A stretch of DNA of 64,000 bases from Frigoriflavimonas asaccharolytica (GTDB taxonomy: Bacteria > Bacteroidota > Bacteroidia > Flavobacteriales > Weeksellaceae): positions 53,018 to 117,017 of the forward strand of contig NZ_JABSNO010000009.1 of assembly GCF_013294015.1 (NCBI RefSeq). Reading direction: 5' to 3'. A program made the translations under genes and the position numbers. The notes under the pieces were generated by a model that did no database searches, was not told the origin of the DNA, and saw nothing but the letters and a program-made list of their open reading frames with translations. Of this stretch, positions 39,414 through 48,858 are shown piece after piece; position 1 is the stretch's first letter, and each line of letters begins with the position of its first letter.

Positions 39414-39472
39414 TATGTTTGTAAATCGTATTAGAACTACACGTTGTCCGGCAAATGTCGGATTATTTTTTT
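39414..39472 (+). promoter_or_regulatory. greA leader: -7 element and terminator-like hairpin
   Basis: TATGTTTG (39414-39421) is a consensus -7 element without a clear TTG partner. Within the leader, TCCGGCA (39447-39453) pairs with TGTCGGA (39456-39462; one G-T pair) and is followed by ATTATTTTTTTAT, a terminator-like arrangement 26 bases before the greA ATG. It could attenuate greA. E. coli greA also has an early terminator in its leader; the parallel is inference. Confidence 0.45.
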
Positions 39473-39497
39473 ATACTAACGTTAAATTTAGGAAATT

Positions 39498-39968
39498 ATG
39501 TCAAGTTATGTAACCAAAGATGGTTTAGATAAAATGAAAGTAGAGCTGGAACAGTTGGAAAAAGTACAACGTCCACAAATTACTATGCAAATTGCTGAAG
39601 CCAGAGATAAAGGAGATCTTTCTGAAAATGCAGAATATGATGCTGCAAAAGAAGCTCAAGGAATGCTGGAAATGCGCATTTCTAAATTGAAAAATAGCAT
39701 CGCAGATTCTAAAGTTTTAGATGAATCTCAAATAGATATTTCTAAAGTTGGAATCCTCACAACCGTAAGATTGATGAATAATGCCACAAAAAAAGAACAA
39801 ATTTTTTCTCTTGTTCCAGATAATGAAAGCGATATAAAAAATGGAAAAATCTCCATCAATACGCCGATTGCGAAAGGATTGCAAAACAAAAAAGTTGGCG
39901 AGTCCGCAGAAATAGAATTGCCGAATGGAAATAAATTATCCTTTGAAGTTTTAGAAATTACTTTGTAG
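39498..39968 (+). CDS. greA: Transcript cleavage factor GreA
   Basis: A 156-aa GreA that binds backtracked RNA polymerase and stimulates RNA cleavage. The N-terminal coiled-coil contains the acidic tip region (ARDKGDLSENAEYDAAKE, with the D and E of the catalytic loop) and the C-terminal domain ends with PIAKGLQNKKVGE and FEVLEI. Length is normal. The HIT gene follows after 45 bases. Its leader carries a terminator-like hairpin. Confidence 0.97.
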   Translation: MSSYVTKDGLDKMKVELEQLEKVQRPQITMQIAEARDKGDLSENAEYDAAKEAQGMLEMRISKLKNSIADSKVLDESQIDISKVGILTTVRLMNNATKKEQIFSLVPDNESDIKNGKISINTPIAKGLQNKKVGESAEIELPNGNKLSFEVLEITL

Positions 39969-40013
39969 AATCTAATCTTATTTTAAAATCATTTTCTTTT
40001 TTAAATAAAATTC

Positions 40014-40406
40014 ATGAGCAGTATTTTCACAAAAATCATTAATAATGAAATTCCAGCATATAAAATTGCAGAGGATGAAAATTTCTTAGCATTTTTGGAT
40101 GTTTCGCCAATTGCCGAAGGTCACACTTTGGTGATTCCTAAGAAAGAAATAGACCTTATTTTTGATTTGGAAACCGAAGATTTCAAAAATTTGTGGAGTT
40201 TTGCGCAAATGGTAGCAAAAAAAATACAAAAAGCAATTCCCTGTAAAAGAGTAGGCGTTGCGGTAATAGGTTTGGAAGTTCCTCATGCGCATATTCATTT
40301 AGTACCCATGCATAACATTGGAGATTTAGATTTCGGGAAAGAAAGACTGCAGTTGTCTAAAGAAGAATACAAAAAAATACAGGAAACGATATCTAACGCT
40401 TTGTAA
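40014..40406 (+). CDS. HIT-family nucleotide hydrolase/transferase
   Basis: A 130-aa HIT protein with the histidine triad HAHIHL (His91, His93, His95) and the N-terminal start SIFTKIINNEIPAYKIAEDE typical of HINT-type enzymes. It probably hydrolyses adenosine phosphoramidates or similar nucleotides. It follows greA closely, an arrangement common in Flavobacteriia. A gene-free stretch of ~200 bases to clpX has a possible -7 element at 40529-40536 (TACTTTTG). Confidence 0.93.
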   Translation: MSSIFTKIINNEIPAYKIAEDENFLAFLDVSPIAEGHTLVIPKKEIDLIFDLETEDFKNLWSFAQMVAKKIQKAIPCKRVGVAVIGLEVPHAHIHLVPMHNIGDLDFGKERLQLSKEEYKKIQETISNAL

Positions 40407-40613
40407 AGCCAAATTTAATTATAAAACTATAAAAGAAACGCGAGTTGAAGAGGATTTTATTTTTTATATAGAAAAAGAGTTTCGCACTTTATTTTTTCTT
40501 TGTAACTAATTTAAACCCATTCTTTTGTTACTTTTGTAGTTTAAATTTTATCACTAGATATTTAGAAAAGTTCCTTTAAATTAATTATTAAATAAAATCA
40601 TTTGTCAAAAAAG

Positions 40614-41789
40614 ATGAACCCAAATCAATGTTCTTTTTGCGGAAGAAAAAAAAGTGAAGTACAGATGCTAATTTCTGGTCAAGAAGGTTTCATTTGCGAA
40701 AATTGCATAGAGCAAGCGCACGGAATTGTATTGGAAGGAAGCAAAAAAGAAAATCCTTCTATGGCTGAAAGCTTAAGCGACTTAAAAAAACCGAAAGAAA
40801 TTAAAGCGTTTCTAGATGAATACGTAATCGGTCAAGATCAAGCGAAAAAGCAATTATGCATCGCGGTTTATAATCATTATAAAAGATTATTGCACGCAAA
40901 TGAAGAAAATAAAGAGGTAGAGATAGAAAAATCCAACATTATAATGGTTGGAGAAACAGGTACTGGAAAGACATTATTAGCAAAAACCATTGCCAAAGAG
41001 TTGAATGTACCATTTTGTATTGTAGATGCAACAATCCTTACGGAAGCGGGTTACGTAGGTGAGGATGTAGAAAGCATACTTTCAAGATTGTTGATGGTTG
41101 CAGATTATGATGTAGAAAGGGCGCAGAAAGGGATCGTTTTTATAGATGAGATAGATAAAATTGCAAGAAAATCTGATAATCCAAGTATTACCAGAGATGT
41201 TTCTGGAGAAGGTGTGCAGCAAGGTTTATTGAAATTATTGGAAGGAAGTGTTGTAAATGTACCACCACAAGGCGGTAGAAAGCATCCAGACCAAAAATAC
41301 ATCCAAGTAGATACCAAAAATATATTATTTATTTCCGGTGGTGCATTCGATGGTATAAAAGACATTATCGAGAAGCGTCTAAACAAGCAAGCGATAGGTT
41401 TTAGCAAAGAAAAACTAGAAAATGTAGAGAGCGAAGACGAGATTTTGCGTCAACTAAATGCAATAGATCTTAAAAAGTTTGGATTGATACCAGAACTTTT
41501 AGGAAGATTTCCTATCGTTACATATTTGGATAAACTAACGAAGGAAACTTTAGTTAGGATAATGAAAGAGCCAAAAAATTCTATAATTAATCAGTTTGTA
41601 GAATTGTTTAAAATGGACGATACCAAGTTAGAATTTACGGATGCTGCAATAGAACAAATAGTAGAACGCACGATGGAGATGGGTTTAGGTGCAAGAGGAT
41701 TACGAGGTACTACGGAAAAGATTCTGGAAGATTATATGTTCAACATTGGGGAACATAAAGAAATAGTGATAGATAGAGAATTAATGTAA
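40614..41789 (+). CDS. clpX: ClpX ATPase subunit of Clp protease
   Basis: AAA+ unfoldase that delivers substrates to ClpP. The N-terminal zinc domain has Cys6, Cys9, Cys28 and Cys31; Walker A GETGTGKT is at 113-120, Walker B GIVFIDEIDKIA follows, then the pore and sensor regions (GGRKHPDQKYIQVDT) and GLGARGLRG. ATG 40614 is preferred; an in-frame TTG at 40602 would add four residues. clpP is not in the window. A -7-like TACTTTTG at 40529-40536 probably drives it. Confidence 0.97.
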   Translation: MNPNQCSFCGRKKSEVQMLISGQEGFICENCIEQAHGIVLEGSKKENPSMAESLSDLKKPKEIKAFLDEYVIGQDQAKKQLCIAVYNHYKRLLHANEENKEVEIEKSNIIMVGETGTGKTLLAKTIAKELNVPFCIVDATILTEAGYVGEDVESILSRLLMVADYDVERAQKGIVFIDEIDKIARKSDNPSITRDVSGEGVQQGLLKLLEGSVVNVPPQGGRKHPDQKYIQVDTKNILFISGGAFDGIKDIIEKRLNKQAIGFSKEKLENVESEDEILRQLNAIDLKKFGLIPELLGRFPIVTYLDKLTKETLVRIMKEPKNSIINQFVELFKMDDTKLEFTDAAIEQIVERTMEMGLGARGLRGTTEKILEDYMFNIGEHKEIVIDRELM

Positions 41790-41812
41790 TAATGTAACTA
41801 AAAAAATAAATT

Positions 41813-41842
41813 TTGAATTTATAAATTTATTGGATACCTTTG
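41813..41842 (+). promoter_or_regulatory. Bacteroidota promoter for the type IX cargo gene
   Basis: TTTG 41813-41816 and TACCTTTG 41835-41842 with an 18-base spacer match the consensus and lie about 43 bases before the ATG at 41886. Confidence 0.7.
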
Positions 41843-41885
41843 CATTTCAGATATTTCTCTTTAATAATACACAAATTATATAAAA

Positions 41886-43883
41886 ATGAAAAAAAATTTA
41901 TTAGTTCTTGGTGCTTTAGCAGTTTCATTGTCTGCAAGTGCACAATTGATGAATGTAAATGGGAGCGCAACTGGCACAACGCCCGCTGCTCTTTTTTACA
42001 TCACAGAAGGAACATTAGTATACAGTGGAGGTGGAGTACAAACCAAAGGAAATGGACAGATTGATAATCATGGAAACATGATGATTGTAGGTGAAGCTAT
42101 TGATGTGTTGAAAACAACCGCGATGGATGGTACAACGCCAAAGACAGATGGTGGAAACATAGTTTTGAGAATGAATGCTCCTTTAGGCGCAAACTCTACT
42201 TATGGCCAATTATCTATAGAAGGATTAGCACAAACTAGTTTAACAGGAATTGTAAGTAAAGAATTTCTTACACCAAAACATGGTACTGGATTATTTTATC
42301 AGCAAATCGCAATCCCATTTTACGATAAACCATTAAGTACACTATCTGCAGAATTTGGCAAAACATTTTCTACAGTACGATACTCTAGAAACGAAATTCT
42401 AACTTGGAATAATACAACTGCAGTTTCTGATGATGTAGGACCACTAAGTACTACAACTACTGGTTATACAAAATACTACATGCTAGGTTCTAATAATGAT
42501 TTAGATACAAGTACGCCACCAGCTACTTTACCTACTATAGCGCCATCTGCAACTGGATCTGTTTATACCTTAAAAGGTAGAGCAAATTCCGACGGACCAT
42601 TTGTTGGTGTTCCTTTAACTGCAAGTTTGCAAAATGCAGGAGCAGGTATTAATTATGGAGTAGGTGGAAATGCTCTTAATAGTTACAACGAAAGATACAA
42701 TACCTATTTGCAAGATCAGTTTGAAGCAACGAGTTCAGCTTGGGCAGGTACGTTCGGAAAAAATATCTATCAGTTTGGAAATCCATTTTTCACAAATTTA
42801 GATTTAAGTAAAATCGGTTACACAGAAGCAGGTGGAGTAAACGATGATAATCAGATTGTAAACATTTGGGGTGTTAGATTTTCACCAGGAACAGTAAAAA
42901 CTCTTACTACTGGATCTACTTATTCTATAGGTGCTCAAATCCAAACTTATGTTCAATCTACAGGTTTACCTGTTGGCGATGCAAGCATAATGATTAAACC
43001 AATGCAAACCTTTGTGCTGAAATTAAGGAATAGTAATGCTGTGCCTGATATTAAATTTAATAAATTACGTAGATTTAAAAATGTTTCAAGATTAGATGGC
43101 ACTTCGTACTCTGTTACTGCAGCCAAAAATACTACTGGAACATTGAAACAACTTGGAGTAATTGCATTAAATAGTAATGGTGATGAAATAGGTAGAACAT
43201 ATTATGTAGTTTCCCCTACTTCTATTACTGGTCATCAAACTAATACAGATACCACCGTTCAAGCTGCAAGTGGAGCAGGTGTGATAAAAACTTTTGAGGA
43301 AGATCCTATCAACGGGATGTACGATTATAATTACACTTCAAAATATGCCTTATACATCAATGAGGCGAATGAATTTGATTTTAATGGTAAACCAGTTCCT
43401 TTAGCATTGTATAGTTCAGATATTGCATCTCTCAAATTTGAAATTAGAGAAAATGTAGAACTTCTTCCAAATCAACAACAAGATTTATCTACAGGTATCG
43501 CATTTTATTACAAAACTTCTACCGGTGCTACAGCTGCTATTTCCCAGAACATGGTAATTCCTACAAATGGAGGTACCGAGTTTGGATTAAGCTATGGTCC
43601 AATTACCTCTGCAGTATTAGGTACGGTTGAAGCTCCAAAAGGTAGCAGAACCTTAGTAGTTTACAATGAAGCGATTGATAATTATGTTGTACAGTTTGAT
43701 CCTAAATGGAAATCAGCAGATGTTCAAGTATATGATATGAGCGGAAAGATTGTAATATCAGCTAAAAATGTGAAAACAGCTCAAGATTTTGTTATTAATC
43801 TTACCAATAAAATACAAGGTACTTATATAGTAACTGGAACAAATGAGAGTGGAGAGAAATTTACATCTAAAATTATCAGATAA
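41886..43883 (+). CDS. Secreted protein with type IX secretion sorting domain
   Basis: A 665-aa protein with a signal peptide (ending SASAQ) and a C-terminal type-A sorting domain (last ~70 residues: VQVYDMSGKIVISAKN, IQGTYIVTGTNESGEKFTSKIIR). The middle is a Gly/Ser/Thr-rich beta domain without a catalytic motif. It should pass the outer membrane through the type IX system and be attached or released at the surface. SprA, the translocon of that system, is encoded at 55481. Start chosen by the signal peptide and promoter. Confidence 0.88.
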   Translation: MKKNLLVLGALAVSLSASAQLMNVNGSATGTTPAALFYITEGTLVYSGGGVQTKGNGQIDNHGNMMIVGEAIDVLKTTAMDGTTPKTDGGNIVLRMNAPLGANSTYGQLSIEGLAQTSLTGIVSKEFLTPKHGTGLFYQQIAIPFYDKPLSTLSAEFGKTFSTVRYSRNEILTWNNTTAVSDDVGPLSTTTTGYTKYYMLGSNNDLDTSTPPATLPTIAPSATGSVYTLKGRANSDGPFVGVPLTASLQNAGAGINYGVGGNALNSYNERYNTYLQDQFEATSSAWAGTFGKNIYQFGNPFFTNLDLSKIGYTEAGGVNDDNQIVNIWGVRFSPGTVKTLTTGSTYSIGAQIQTYVQSTGLPVGDASIMIKPMQTFVLKLRNSNAVPDIKFNKLRRFKNVSRLDGTSYSVTAAKNTTGTLKQLGVIALNSNGDEIGRTYYVVSPTSITGHQTNTDTTVQAASGAGVIKTFEEDPINGMYDYNYTSKYALYINEANEFDFNGKPVPLALYSSDIASLKFEIRENVELLPNQQQDLSTGIAFYYKTSTGATAAISQNMVIPTNGGTEFGLSYGPITSAVLGTVEAPKGSRTLVVYNEAIDNYVVQFDPKWKSADVQVYDMSGKIVISAKNVKTAQDFVINLTNKIQGTYIVTGTNESGEKFTSKIIR

Positions 43884-43893
43884 AACACAAACT

Positions 43894-44112
43894 ATGAAAA
43901 GCTTTAATAAAAAATTTGTTTATTCGATTATACTCTCTTTTATGAGTATTGCAGCAATTGCACAACCTCCAGATCCAGGTGGTGGTACCGGTGGAGTTGG
44001 ACCTGGGCAAACTGCCTCGCCAATTGATATGTATGTTTATATACTAGCAATTGTTGCGGTAGGTTTAGTAATATTTTTCTCAAAAAAATATTCTAAACAA
44101 ATTTCTAAATAA
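43894..44112 (+). CDS. Small exported Pro/Gly-rich protein with C-terminal membrane helix
   Basis: A 72-aa protein from ATG 43894: signal peptide (to AIAQ), a short loop QPPDPGGGTGGVGPGQTA, one membrane helix (MYVYILAIVAVGLVIFF) and a basic tail KKYSKQISK. Such mini proteins follow type IX cargo genes in Flavobacteriia from memory; their role is unknown. A longer reading from GTG 43843 overlaps the cargo gene and is disfavoured. A strong terminator follows. Confidence 0.75.
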   Translation: MKSFNKKFVYSIILSFMSIAAIAQPPDPGGGTGGVGPGQTASPIDMYVYILAIVAVGLVIFFSKKYSKQISK

Positions 44113-44130
44113 TCAATCTGGATTTATATA

Positions 44131-44160
44131 AAACCCAATGAATTTTCATTGGGTTTTTTT
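44131..44160 (+). terminator. Rho-independent terminator after the cargo unit
   Basis: AAACCCAATGAA (44131-44142) and TTCATTGGGTTT (44145-44156) pair perfectly, then T to 44160. Its T tract forms the start of the next gene's -7 element. Confidence 0.88.
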
Positions 44161-44167
44161 ATCTTTG
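44160..44167 (+). promoter_or_regulatory. -7 element immediately before the TlpA-like gene
   Basis: TATCTTTG ends four bases before the ATG at 44172. If used, transcription would start at or beside the start codon, giving a leaderless mRNA. No TTG partner at the proper distance was found. Confidence 0.4.
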
Positions 44168-44171
44168 CACT

Positions 44172-45461
44172 ATGAAAAAACTTTCATTTATAATCGCAGT
44201 TTCTATTTCTACTTTTAGTTTTGCCCAATTTTCTGTGCAAGTAGAAGCCAATCCAAACTATAGTGCCAAAGAGGCAATACTATTTACTTTAGATGGGTCT
44301 AAAGATATTATATCATCCAAGGAAAGTAAATCGGGAAACATTTGGAAATTTAAGGTTCCGCAAAATTATAAAGGGATGATGAAAATTTATTTTCCAGAAA
44401 TAAATTATTCATTTAATCTCATTTCTGAGAACAAAGACGTTAGTGTAAAACTTACCACTACAAGTGATAAAGTAGAAGATGTAATTTACCTAGATCAAGC
44501 AAATATCTTAATGGATGAGGTACAAGATCTACAAAATAAAAATGAACTCATTTTTCCAGCTTTGGTACAAATAAAGGATTATTACTCTCCAAATTCTACA
44601 TTTGGTGGTGCACTAAGAAATGAGATAGATAGATTAGGAAAGACCGTAAGTATAGACGCACAAAAGAATCCTTTTGTGTACTACTATAATACAAATTATA
44701 ATAAATATACGATCAGTAGTTCTGTTGTAAAACCACCCACTCAAACAGAAATTGTAGATTTTATCTCTAAATCTGGTGAAATGCTAGAAACTTCATCTTT
44801 GCTAAGACCTATATTAGTAAATTATCTAAATGCTGCAACCAATGCAAATTCAGAACAAGCAGTAGATACCATCTTAAATAAATTAGTTCTGGAAACACCA
44901 AGAGGCCAAACGGTACTTTCAGAATTTATAGATATCTTTAGTGCTTATGGAATGGTAAGCCTTAAAGATAAATACCTTACGAAAGCCAAAGACCTTAAAT
45001 GTACCATTAATACTAGATTAGCAAAAACGTTGAAATCTAACGCCAATGTAGAACTAGGCGCAATATTTCCAAATTATATTTTTTCAAAATCTGTTACAAA
45101 TACAAATTTGAAATCTATAGCAGACGTAAAAAATGCCAAAAAGGTTATAATGTTTTGGGCCTCAACTTGCTCTCACTGTGAAAAAGATTTACCTATTATT
45201 CTTGGAAAATACACCACTTTAAAAAGCAACAACGTAGAAGTTATTGGATTGTCTTTGGATAGTGATAAAACCTCCTACGATAATAAAGTAAAAGCCCTTC
45301 CATGGATCAACGATAGTGAATTGAGAGGTTGGAACAGTTCGTATTCTGAGACATATAACATAACTGCAACACCAACTTACTTCATTCTGGACAGCAACAA
45401 CAAAATTATTGCAAAACCTGACAGTATTTCGGATGTTTTTACGTTTTTAGGTGTAAAATAA
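44172..45461 (+). CDS. TlpA-like exported thiol-disulfide oxidoreductase
   Basis: A 429-aa protein with a signal peptide (to SFAQ), an N-terminal ~290-residue helical/beta domain of the type seen in Bacteroidota TlpA proteins (DUF4369-like), and a C-terminal thioredoxin domain with active site STCSHCEKDL, Cys333 and Cys336, followed by VEVIGLSLDSDK. It would act in the periplasm on disulfides or metal-centre maturation; its partner is not encoded nearby. Possibly leaderless, see the -7 element at 44160. Confidence 0.88.
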   Translation: MKKLSFIIAVSISTFSFAQFSVQVEANPNYSAKEAILFTLDGSKDIISSKESKSGNIWKFKVPQNYKGMMKIYFPEINYSFNLISENKDVSVKLTTTSDKVEDVIYLDQANILMDEVQDLQNKNELIFPALVQIKDYYSPNSTFGGALRNEIDRLGKTVSIDAQKNPFVYYYNTNYNKYTISSSVVKPPTQTEIVDFISKSGEMLETSSLLRPILVNYLNAATNANSEQAVDTILNKLVLETPRGQTVLSEFIDIFSAYGMVSLKDKYLTKAKDLKCTINTRLAKTLKSNANVELGAIFPNYIFSKSVTNTNLKSIADVKNAKKVIMFWASTCSHCEKDLPIILGKYTTLKSNNVEVIGLSLDSDKTSYDNKVKALPWINDSELRGWNSSYSETYNITATPTYFILDSNNKIIAKPDSISDVFTFLGVK

Positions 45462-45462
45462 T

Positions 45463-45493
45463 TTGGTGCTGTTTAGAAAAAGATTTATATTTG
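45463..45493 (+). promoter_or_regulatory. Promoter of the tRNA-Met gene
   Basis: TTG 45463-45465 and TATATTTG 45486-45493, 20-base spacer, about 13 bases before the mature tRNA end. Confidence 0.7.
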
Positions 45494-45506
45494 CACCACT
45501 TTAAAA

Positions 45507-45580
45507 GGCGAGGTAGCTCAGTTGGTTAGAGCACAGGATTCATAACCCTGAGGTCGGCGGTTCGATCCCGCTCCTCGCTA
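45507..45580 (+). tRNA. tRNA-Met (anticodon CAT), elongator-like
   Basis: A 74-base cloverleaf: acceptor GGCGAGG pairs with CCTCGCT (last pair G-T), D arm AGCTCAGTTGGTTAGAGC, anticodon stem-loop CAGGA TTCATAA CCCTG with anticodon CAT, and T arm GGCGGTTCGATCCCGCT. CCA is not encoded. It has no GGG/CCC run in the anticodon stem and its first pair is not a mismatch, so it is the elongator (or possibly a lysidine-modified Ile) type rather than the initiator. It has its own promoter and terminator. Confidence 0.95.
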
Positions 45581-45589
45581 CAAAGAACT

Positions 45590-45620
45590 AAAAAGGTGCA
45601 AATAATATTTGCACCTTTTT
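45590..45620 (+). terminator. Rho-independent terminator after tRNA-Met
   Basis: AAAAAGGTGCAAAT (45590-45603) and ATTTGCACCTTTTT (45607-45620) pair perfectly around AAT. Confidence 0.9.
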
Positions 45621-45795
45621 TCATTTCTAAATCTGAAGTTTTGTCCAATTTAAATTAGAAATAATTTTGACTTTCAGATCCATGTTAACGAAAATTTTTA
45701 ATAACTCTAAAAGTTCGTTTTTAACAAGTTTCAATTAATTTCACCTTATAGATTTCATCAATGATAAAATATTTAATAAATAAGTGATATAATAT

Positions 45796-45825
45796 TTGGT
45801 AATTAGAATTTTTATGTTACTTTTA
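45796..45825 (+). promoter_or_regulatory. Promoter-like pair in the spacer after tRNA-Met
   Basis: TTG 45796-45798 and TACTTTTA 45818-45825 with a 19-base spacer. The -7 box deviates only in its last base (A instead of G). It points at the terminator at 45898-45928 with no ORF between. Confidence 0.45.
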
Positions 45826-45830
45826 CATCG

Positions 45831-45928
45831 TCCAATTGAAGCAACTAATTATTGTGAATAAGAAGACTATAAATTTTTTTTCATCATTTGTGTTTTGAGA
45901 ATCGCATCGTAAGATGCGATTCTTTTTT
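45831..45928 (+). ncRNA. Candidate small RNA between tRNA-Met and the DUF3810 gene
   Basis: A stretch of about 98 bases bounded by a promoter-like pair and a strong terminator, in a ~310-base spacer without ORFs. It begins CATCGTCCAATTGAAGC (from about 45827) and contains an A/T-rich single-stranded-looking centre before the terminator hairpin. The terminator cannot serve the tRNA, which has its own, nor the convergent minus-strand genes. It matches no RNA family I can recognise. Spacer 45621-45795 shows nothing else. Confidence 0.35.
45898..45928 (+). terminator. Orphan Rho-independent terminator
   Basis: AGAATCGCATC (45898-45908) and GATGCGATTCT (45913-45923) pair perfectly over GTAA, followed by T6. 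The T tract is on the plus strand only; the minus-strand gene ends at 45930. Confidence 0.85.
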
Positions 45929-45929
45929 G

Positions 45930-46991
45930 TTATTTATTACGCTTGTATTTGATCAGGATTTCCGTAAAATAGGAATAAGTAATACTGCCTTCTTGCTGAT
46001 TAGATTTTAAAAACAAATTATTTGTTACCGCAAAAAAATCATCTAAAAAACCAGCATGTTTCTCATTAAAATTTCTTTCAAATTTTAAATCCCTTTTCAT
46101 CCCTTCAGAAAAATGATCTATTAAATTTTGTACAAATGCTTCATCTCCCATTTGTATATAGCGAAGCAAACTTTTTAAAGCAAAAAGATCTGTGGAATAT
46201 TTCAATTCTGCATTTTCAGAATTTTCACCGATTAAAAATCCTACAAAATTAGCTTCTTGTTCCTTTGCATATCCCAATTGGTGGCTGCTTTCATGTGCCA
46301 TTGTGAATGGTAAATAAGTGTCCGGAAGTTCGGAGTTATATTGTGCCTCCGAAGTGAAAGGATTATAGTAACCCATAATTCCAGTATAGCTCATTACGAA
46401 TTTAAAAATGCTTGGCTTTAATGAATTCACTTCAACATATTTTTTTTGTATTAAATGTTTAGGAAGATTTTTTTGAGCTTCTAAAAGTTCTTTTTCAAGA
46501 ATAAAATTATTTTCAATCTTAAAAACTCCCTCTTTGTCTTCTTTTACCTTTTTCCTATTTGAAATACAAATCTCTAAATACTCTTTTGATAAAACCTTAG
46601 CTTCGTCAATACTTATTTTTTCCTCAGACAATTTATTTATCAATGGCACTTGAAAATATAACATGCCCCAAAATATTTGGTAAATAAAATAAAATGAATT
46701 CAAAATCATCAATAATTTTAAAGCGGATTGATTTCTTTTCTCTTTTCTAAATAATTTAAAAATTGATAAAATCAAAATCAATCCCAAACCGATATACAGA
46801 ACATCTCCAATTGAAAATGGAAGTTGTGAAGCCATATATTGCTGTGTAAATTTTTTATACTCGAACAAATCGCTGAAGAATTCTACGGCAAAATCAATCT
46901 TAGACAAGCCAAAGAACAAAAAAAATTGGACAAGTAATATACCTATCCAAAATCTTTTCTTTTTGATATTTAATATGTTTTTAATGCGCAT
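45930..46991 (-). CDS. DUF3810 membrane protein with HExxH metalloprotease-like motif
   Basis: About 353 aa from ATG 46991, which has a GGAG Shine-Dalgarno-like run 7 bases upstream; an in-frame ATG at 47012 adds seven residues. Three hydrophobic segments lie in the first ~115 residues (around 15-35, 62-80 and 95-117). The soluble domain carries [20 protein letters not shown] with His233, Glu234, His237 and downstream Glu, fitting a zinc-metallopeptidase site in the DUF3810 family. No substrate known. It overlaps the end of the MFS gene by 11 bases. Confidence 0.8.
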   Translation of the reverse strand: MRIKNILNIKKKRFWIGILLVQFFLFFGLSKIDFAVEFFSDLFEYKKFTQQYMASQLPFSIGDVLYIGLGLILILSIFKLFRKEKRNQSALKLLMILNSFYFIYQIFWGMLYFQVPLINKLSEEKISIDEAKVLSKEYLEICISNRKKVKEDKEGVFKIENNFILEKELLEAQKNLPKHLIQKKYVEVNSLKPSIFKFVMSYTGIMGYYNPFTSEAQYNSELPDTYLPFTMAHESSHQLGYAKEQEANFVGFLIGENSENAELKYSTDLFALKSLLRYIQMGDEAFVQNLIDHFSEGMKRDLKFERNFNEKHAGFLDDFFAVTNNLFLKSNQQEGSITYSYFTEILIKYKRNK

Positions 46992-48816
46992 TGCTTTCTC
47001 CAATATCATCAATATCTATGTTTTGTTTTTTAAGAAAACCCTTCACCAAAAATGCAAACAAAGCGAGGTAAGCGAAGCAAAATACAGGAATTATATAAGA
47101 GTTATGAATACCTATAATGTCCGCTAATTTCCCTTGAATTGGGGGAATTATACCTCCTCCCAAAATCATCATCACCAAAAACGCAGAACCTTGTGCGGTG
47201 TATTTTCCTAATCCTACAATGGATAAACTGAAAATTGCTGGCCACATAATACTACAAGCCAATCCGCCAGATAAAAATGCATAGATGGCAATATTTCCCG
47301 TTGTTAGTAAACCGATAGTCATGGCAACAACACCTAAAATTCCGAAAATCATTAAAGTTTTTGCTGGTTTTTCTTTAGCAATAAAAAATGCTAAAATCTG
47401 TATAAAAACACAAATTATAAATAAAAGTAAACCTTTCATATCATAACCTGCCAAAGTATTGACCCCAATTATTATAAAAAATGCAACAATGGGTACTATA
47501 ATCAAAAGTATTTTTTTGATGCCACTAGAAATATTAAATGCACTGATTGCTCCTGCCCATCTTCCAATCATCAAACCGCCCCAATACATAGAAATATATG
47601 GAGCAATTTCGGAAGATTGAAGTCCACCAAAATCTTTATTTTTTAGCAGTTCCCCAAGATTACTTCCAACGGCAACTTCTACTCCTACATAAAAGAAAAT
47701 TCCCAACATTCCTAAAACCAATTGTGGATACTGCATCGCTCCCCACCCAGAATTGTTTTTCTTTGCATTGGAATAGGAATATAATAAGGTAGATACTACC
47801 ACAAATAAAGCTCCAAATAGCCAATACATTCTTTTTCTTTCCAGAGGTTCTTTCAAATTTGAAATTTCTGCTCTTTCTGTTATTATCTTTGCTTCCTCAT
47901 TATTAATTATAGCTTCTAAAAATTCAATTTTTGTTAGTTTTACGTTCTCTTCTATTTTTTCGTCGTGCTTAGTTTTTACTATTTCATCAATGTTTTTTTG
48001 AATGATATCGGTATTTGGTTTTATGCGTTCTTCAATTTTTACAATTTCTTTTGCAGATGCAGAATTGTAGCTCATAAAAACAGGCACAAACATAATAACC
48101 AATAAAAATGTCATTATTATCAACGTTTTCATAGCCTTTCCAGCTTTCTCCATTGGTTCTGTATTGATACCAGCAGGAACTTTTTTAGAAAAATGAAACA
48201 AAGCTGCCGCAAGAATAAATAGCAAACCAACTGCGCCATATAAAATTACCACCTTATCTAAAGGAAGTTTAGAAATTGCATTATCAGATATTGCTGCAGT
48301 TGTTCCGAATAAAGCTAAACCTACAACCAACGGTCCGATGGTGGTTCCGAAAGAATTGATGCCTCCTCCTAGATTGATTCTAGAGGCTCCAGTTTTGGGA
48401 TCTCCCAATAAAACTGCAAAAGGATTGGCTGCAGTTTGCTGCAAAGAAAAACCTAATGCAACGATGAATAAACCTAAAAGCATTCCGGAGTATACATTCA
48501 TCAAAACTGCAATGATCATCACAACTGCGCCAAATGCCGAAAATAACAAACCGTAGACAATAGATTTTTTAAATCCCCATTTGCTCACAATATCAAATCC
48601 TTTTATAGTGCTTAAAACAAATAATAGCAAAGCTCCTATAAAATAGGCTGTGTAAAAAGCAAAATCAATTAGTTGAGATTGAAATTGGTCTAGATGAAAA
48701 TAATGTTTGCAAAAAGGTATGAAAACACTATTTCCTGCAGCGATAAAGCCCCAAAAGAAAAATACAATAATGAGCGTATACAACGCAGGGAAATTCGTTT
48801 TTTGATTTTGAGACAT
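46981..48816 (-). CDS. FucP-type sugar MFS transporter with long central loop
   Basis: A 611-aa MFS transporter of the FucP/GluP group ([19 protein letters not shown] at the start, [48 protein letters not shown], and [14 protein letters not shown]). Family members are usually ~410-480 aa. The excess is a charged helical insertion between the two six-helix halves ([20 protein letters not shown] through [21 protein letters not shown]). ATG 48816 (MSQNQKT) is preferred over 48843. It probably brings sugars in by proton symport. Cotranscribed with the DUF3810 gene and perhaps plsC. Confidence 0.85.
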   Translation of the reverse strand: MSQNQKTNFPALYTLIIVFFFWGFIAAGNSVFIPFCKHYFHLDQFQSQLIDFAFYTAYFIGALLLFVLSTIKGFDIVSKWGFKKSIVYGLLFSAFGAVVMIIAVLMNVYSGMLLGLFIVALGFSLQQTAANPFAVLLGDPKTGASRINLGGGINSFGTTIGPLVVGLALFGTTAAISDNAISKLPLDKVVILYGAVGLLFILAAALFHFSKKVPAGINTEPMEKAGKAMKTLIIMTFLLVIMFVPVFMSYNSASAKEIVKIEERIKPNTDIIQKNIDEIVKTKHDEKIEENVKLTKIEFLEAIINNEEAKIITERAEISNLKEPLERKRMYWLFGALFVVVSTLLYSYSNAKKNNSGWGAMQYPQLVLGMLGIFFYVGVEVAVGSNLGELLKNKDFGGLQSSEIAPYISMYWGGLMIGRWAGAISAFNISSGIKKILLIIVPIVAFFIIIGVNTLAGYDMKGLLLFIICVFIQILAFFIAKEKPAKTLMIFGILGVVAMTIGLLTTGNIAIYAFLSGGLACSIMWPAIFSLSIVGLGKYTAQGSAFLVMMILGGGIIPPIQGKLADIIGIHNSYIIPVFCFAYLALFAFLVKGFLKKQNIDIDDIGESNAH

Positions 48817-48858
48817 AATTTTGTTAATTTTTTTAGAAAACAAATATAATTAAATATT

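Noticed and set aside
45507..45580. Initiator tRNA-Met
   Set aside because: It lacks the GGG/CCC pairs in the anticodon stem and the first-pair mismatch characteristic of initiators.
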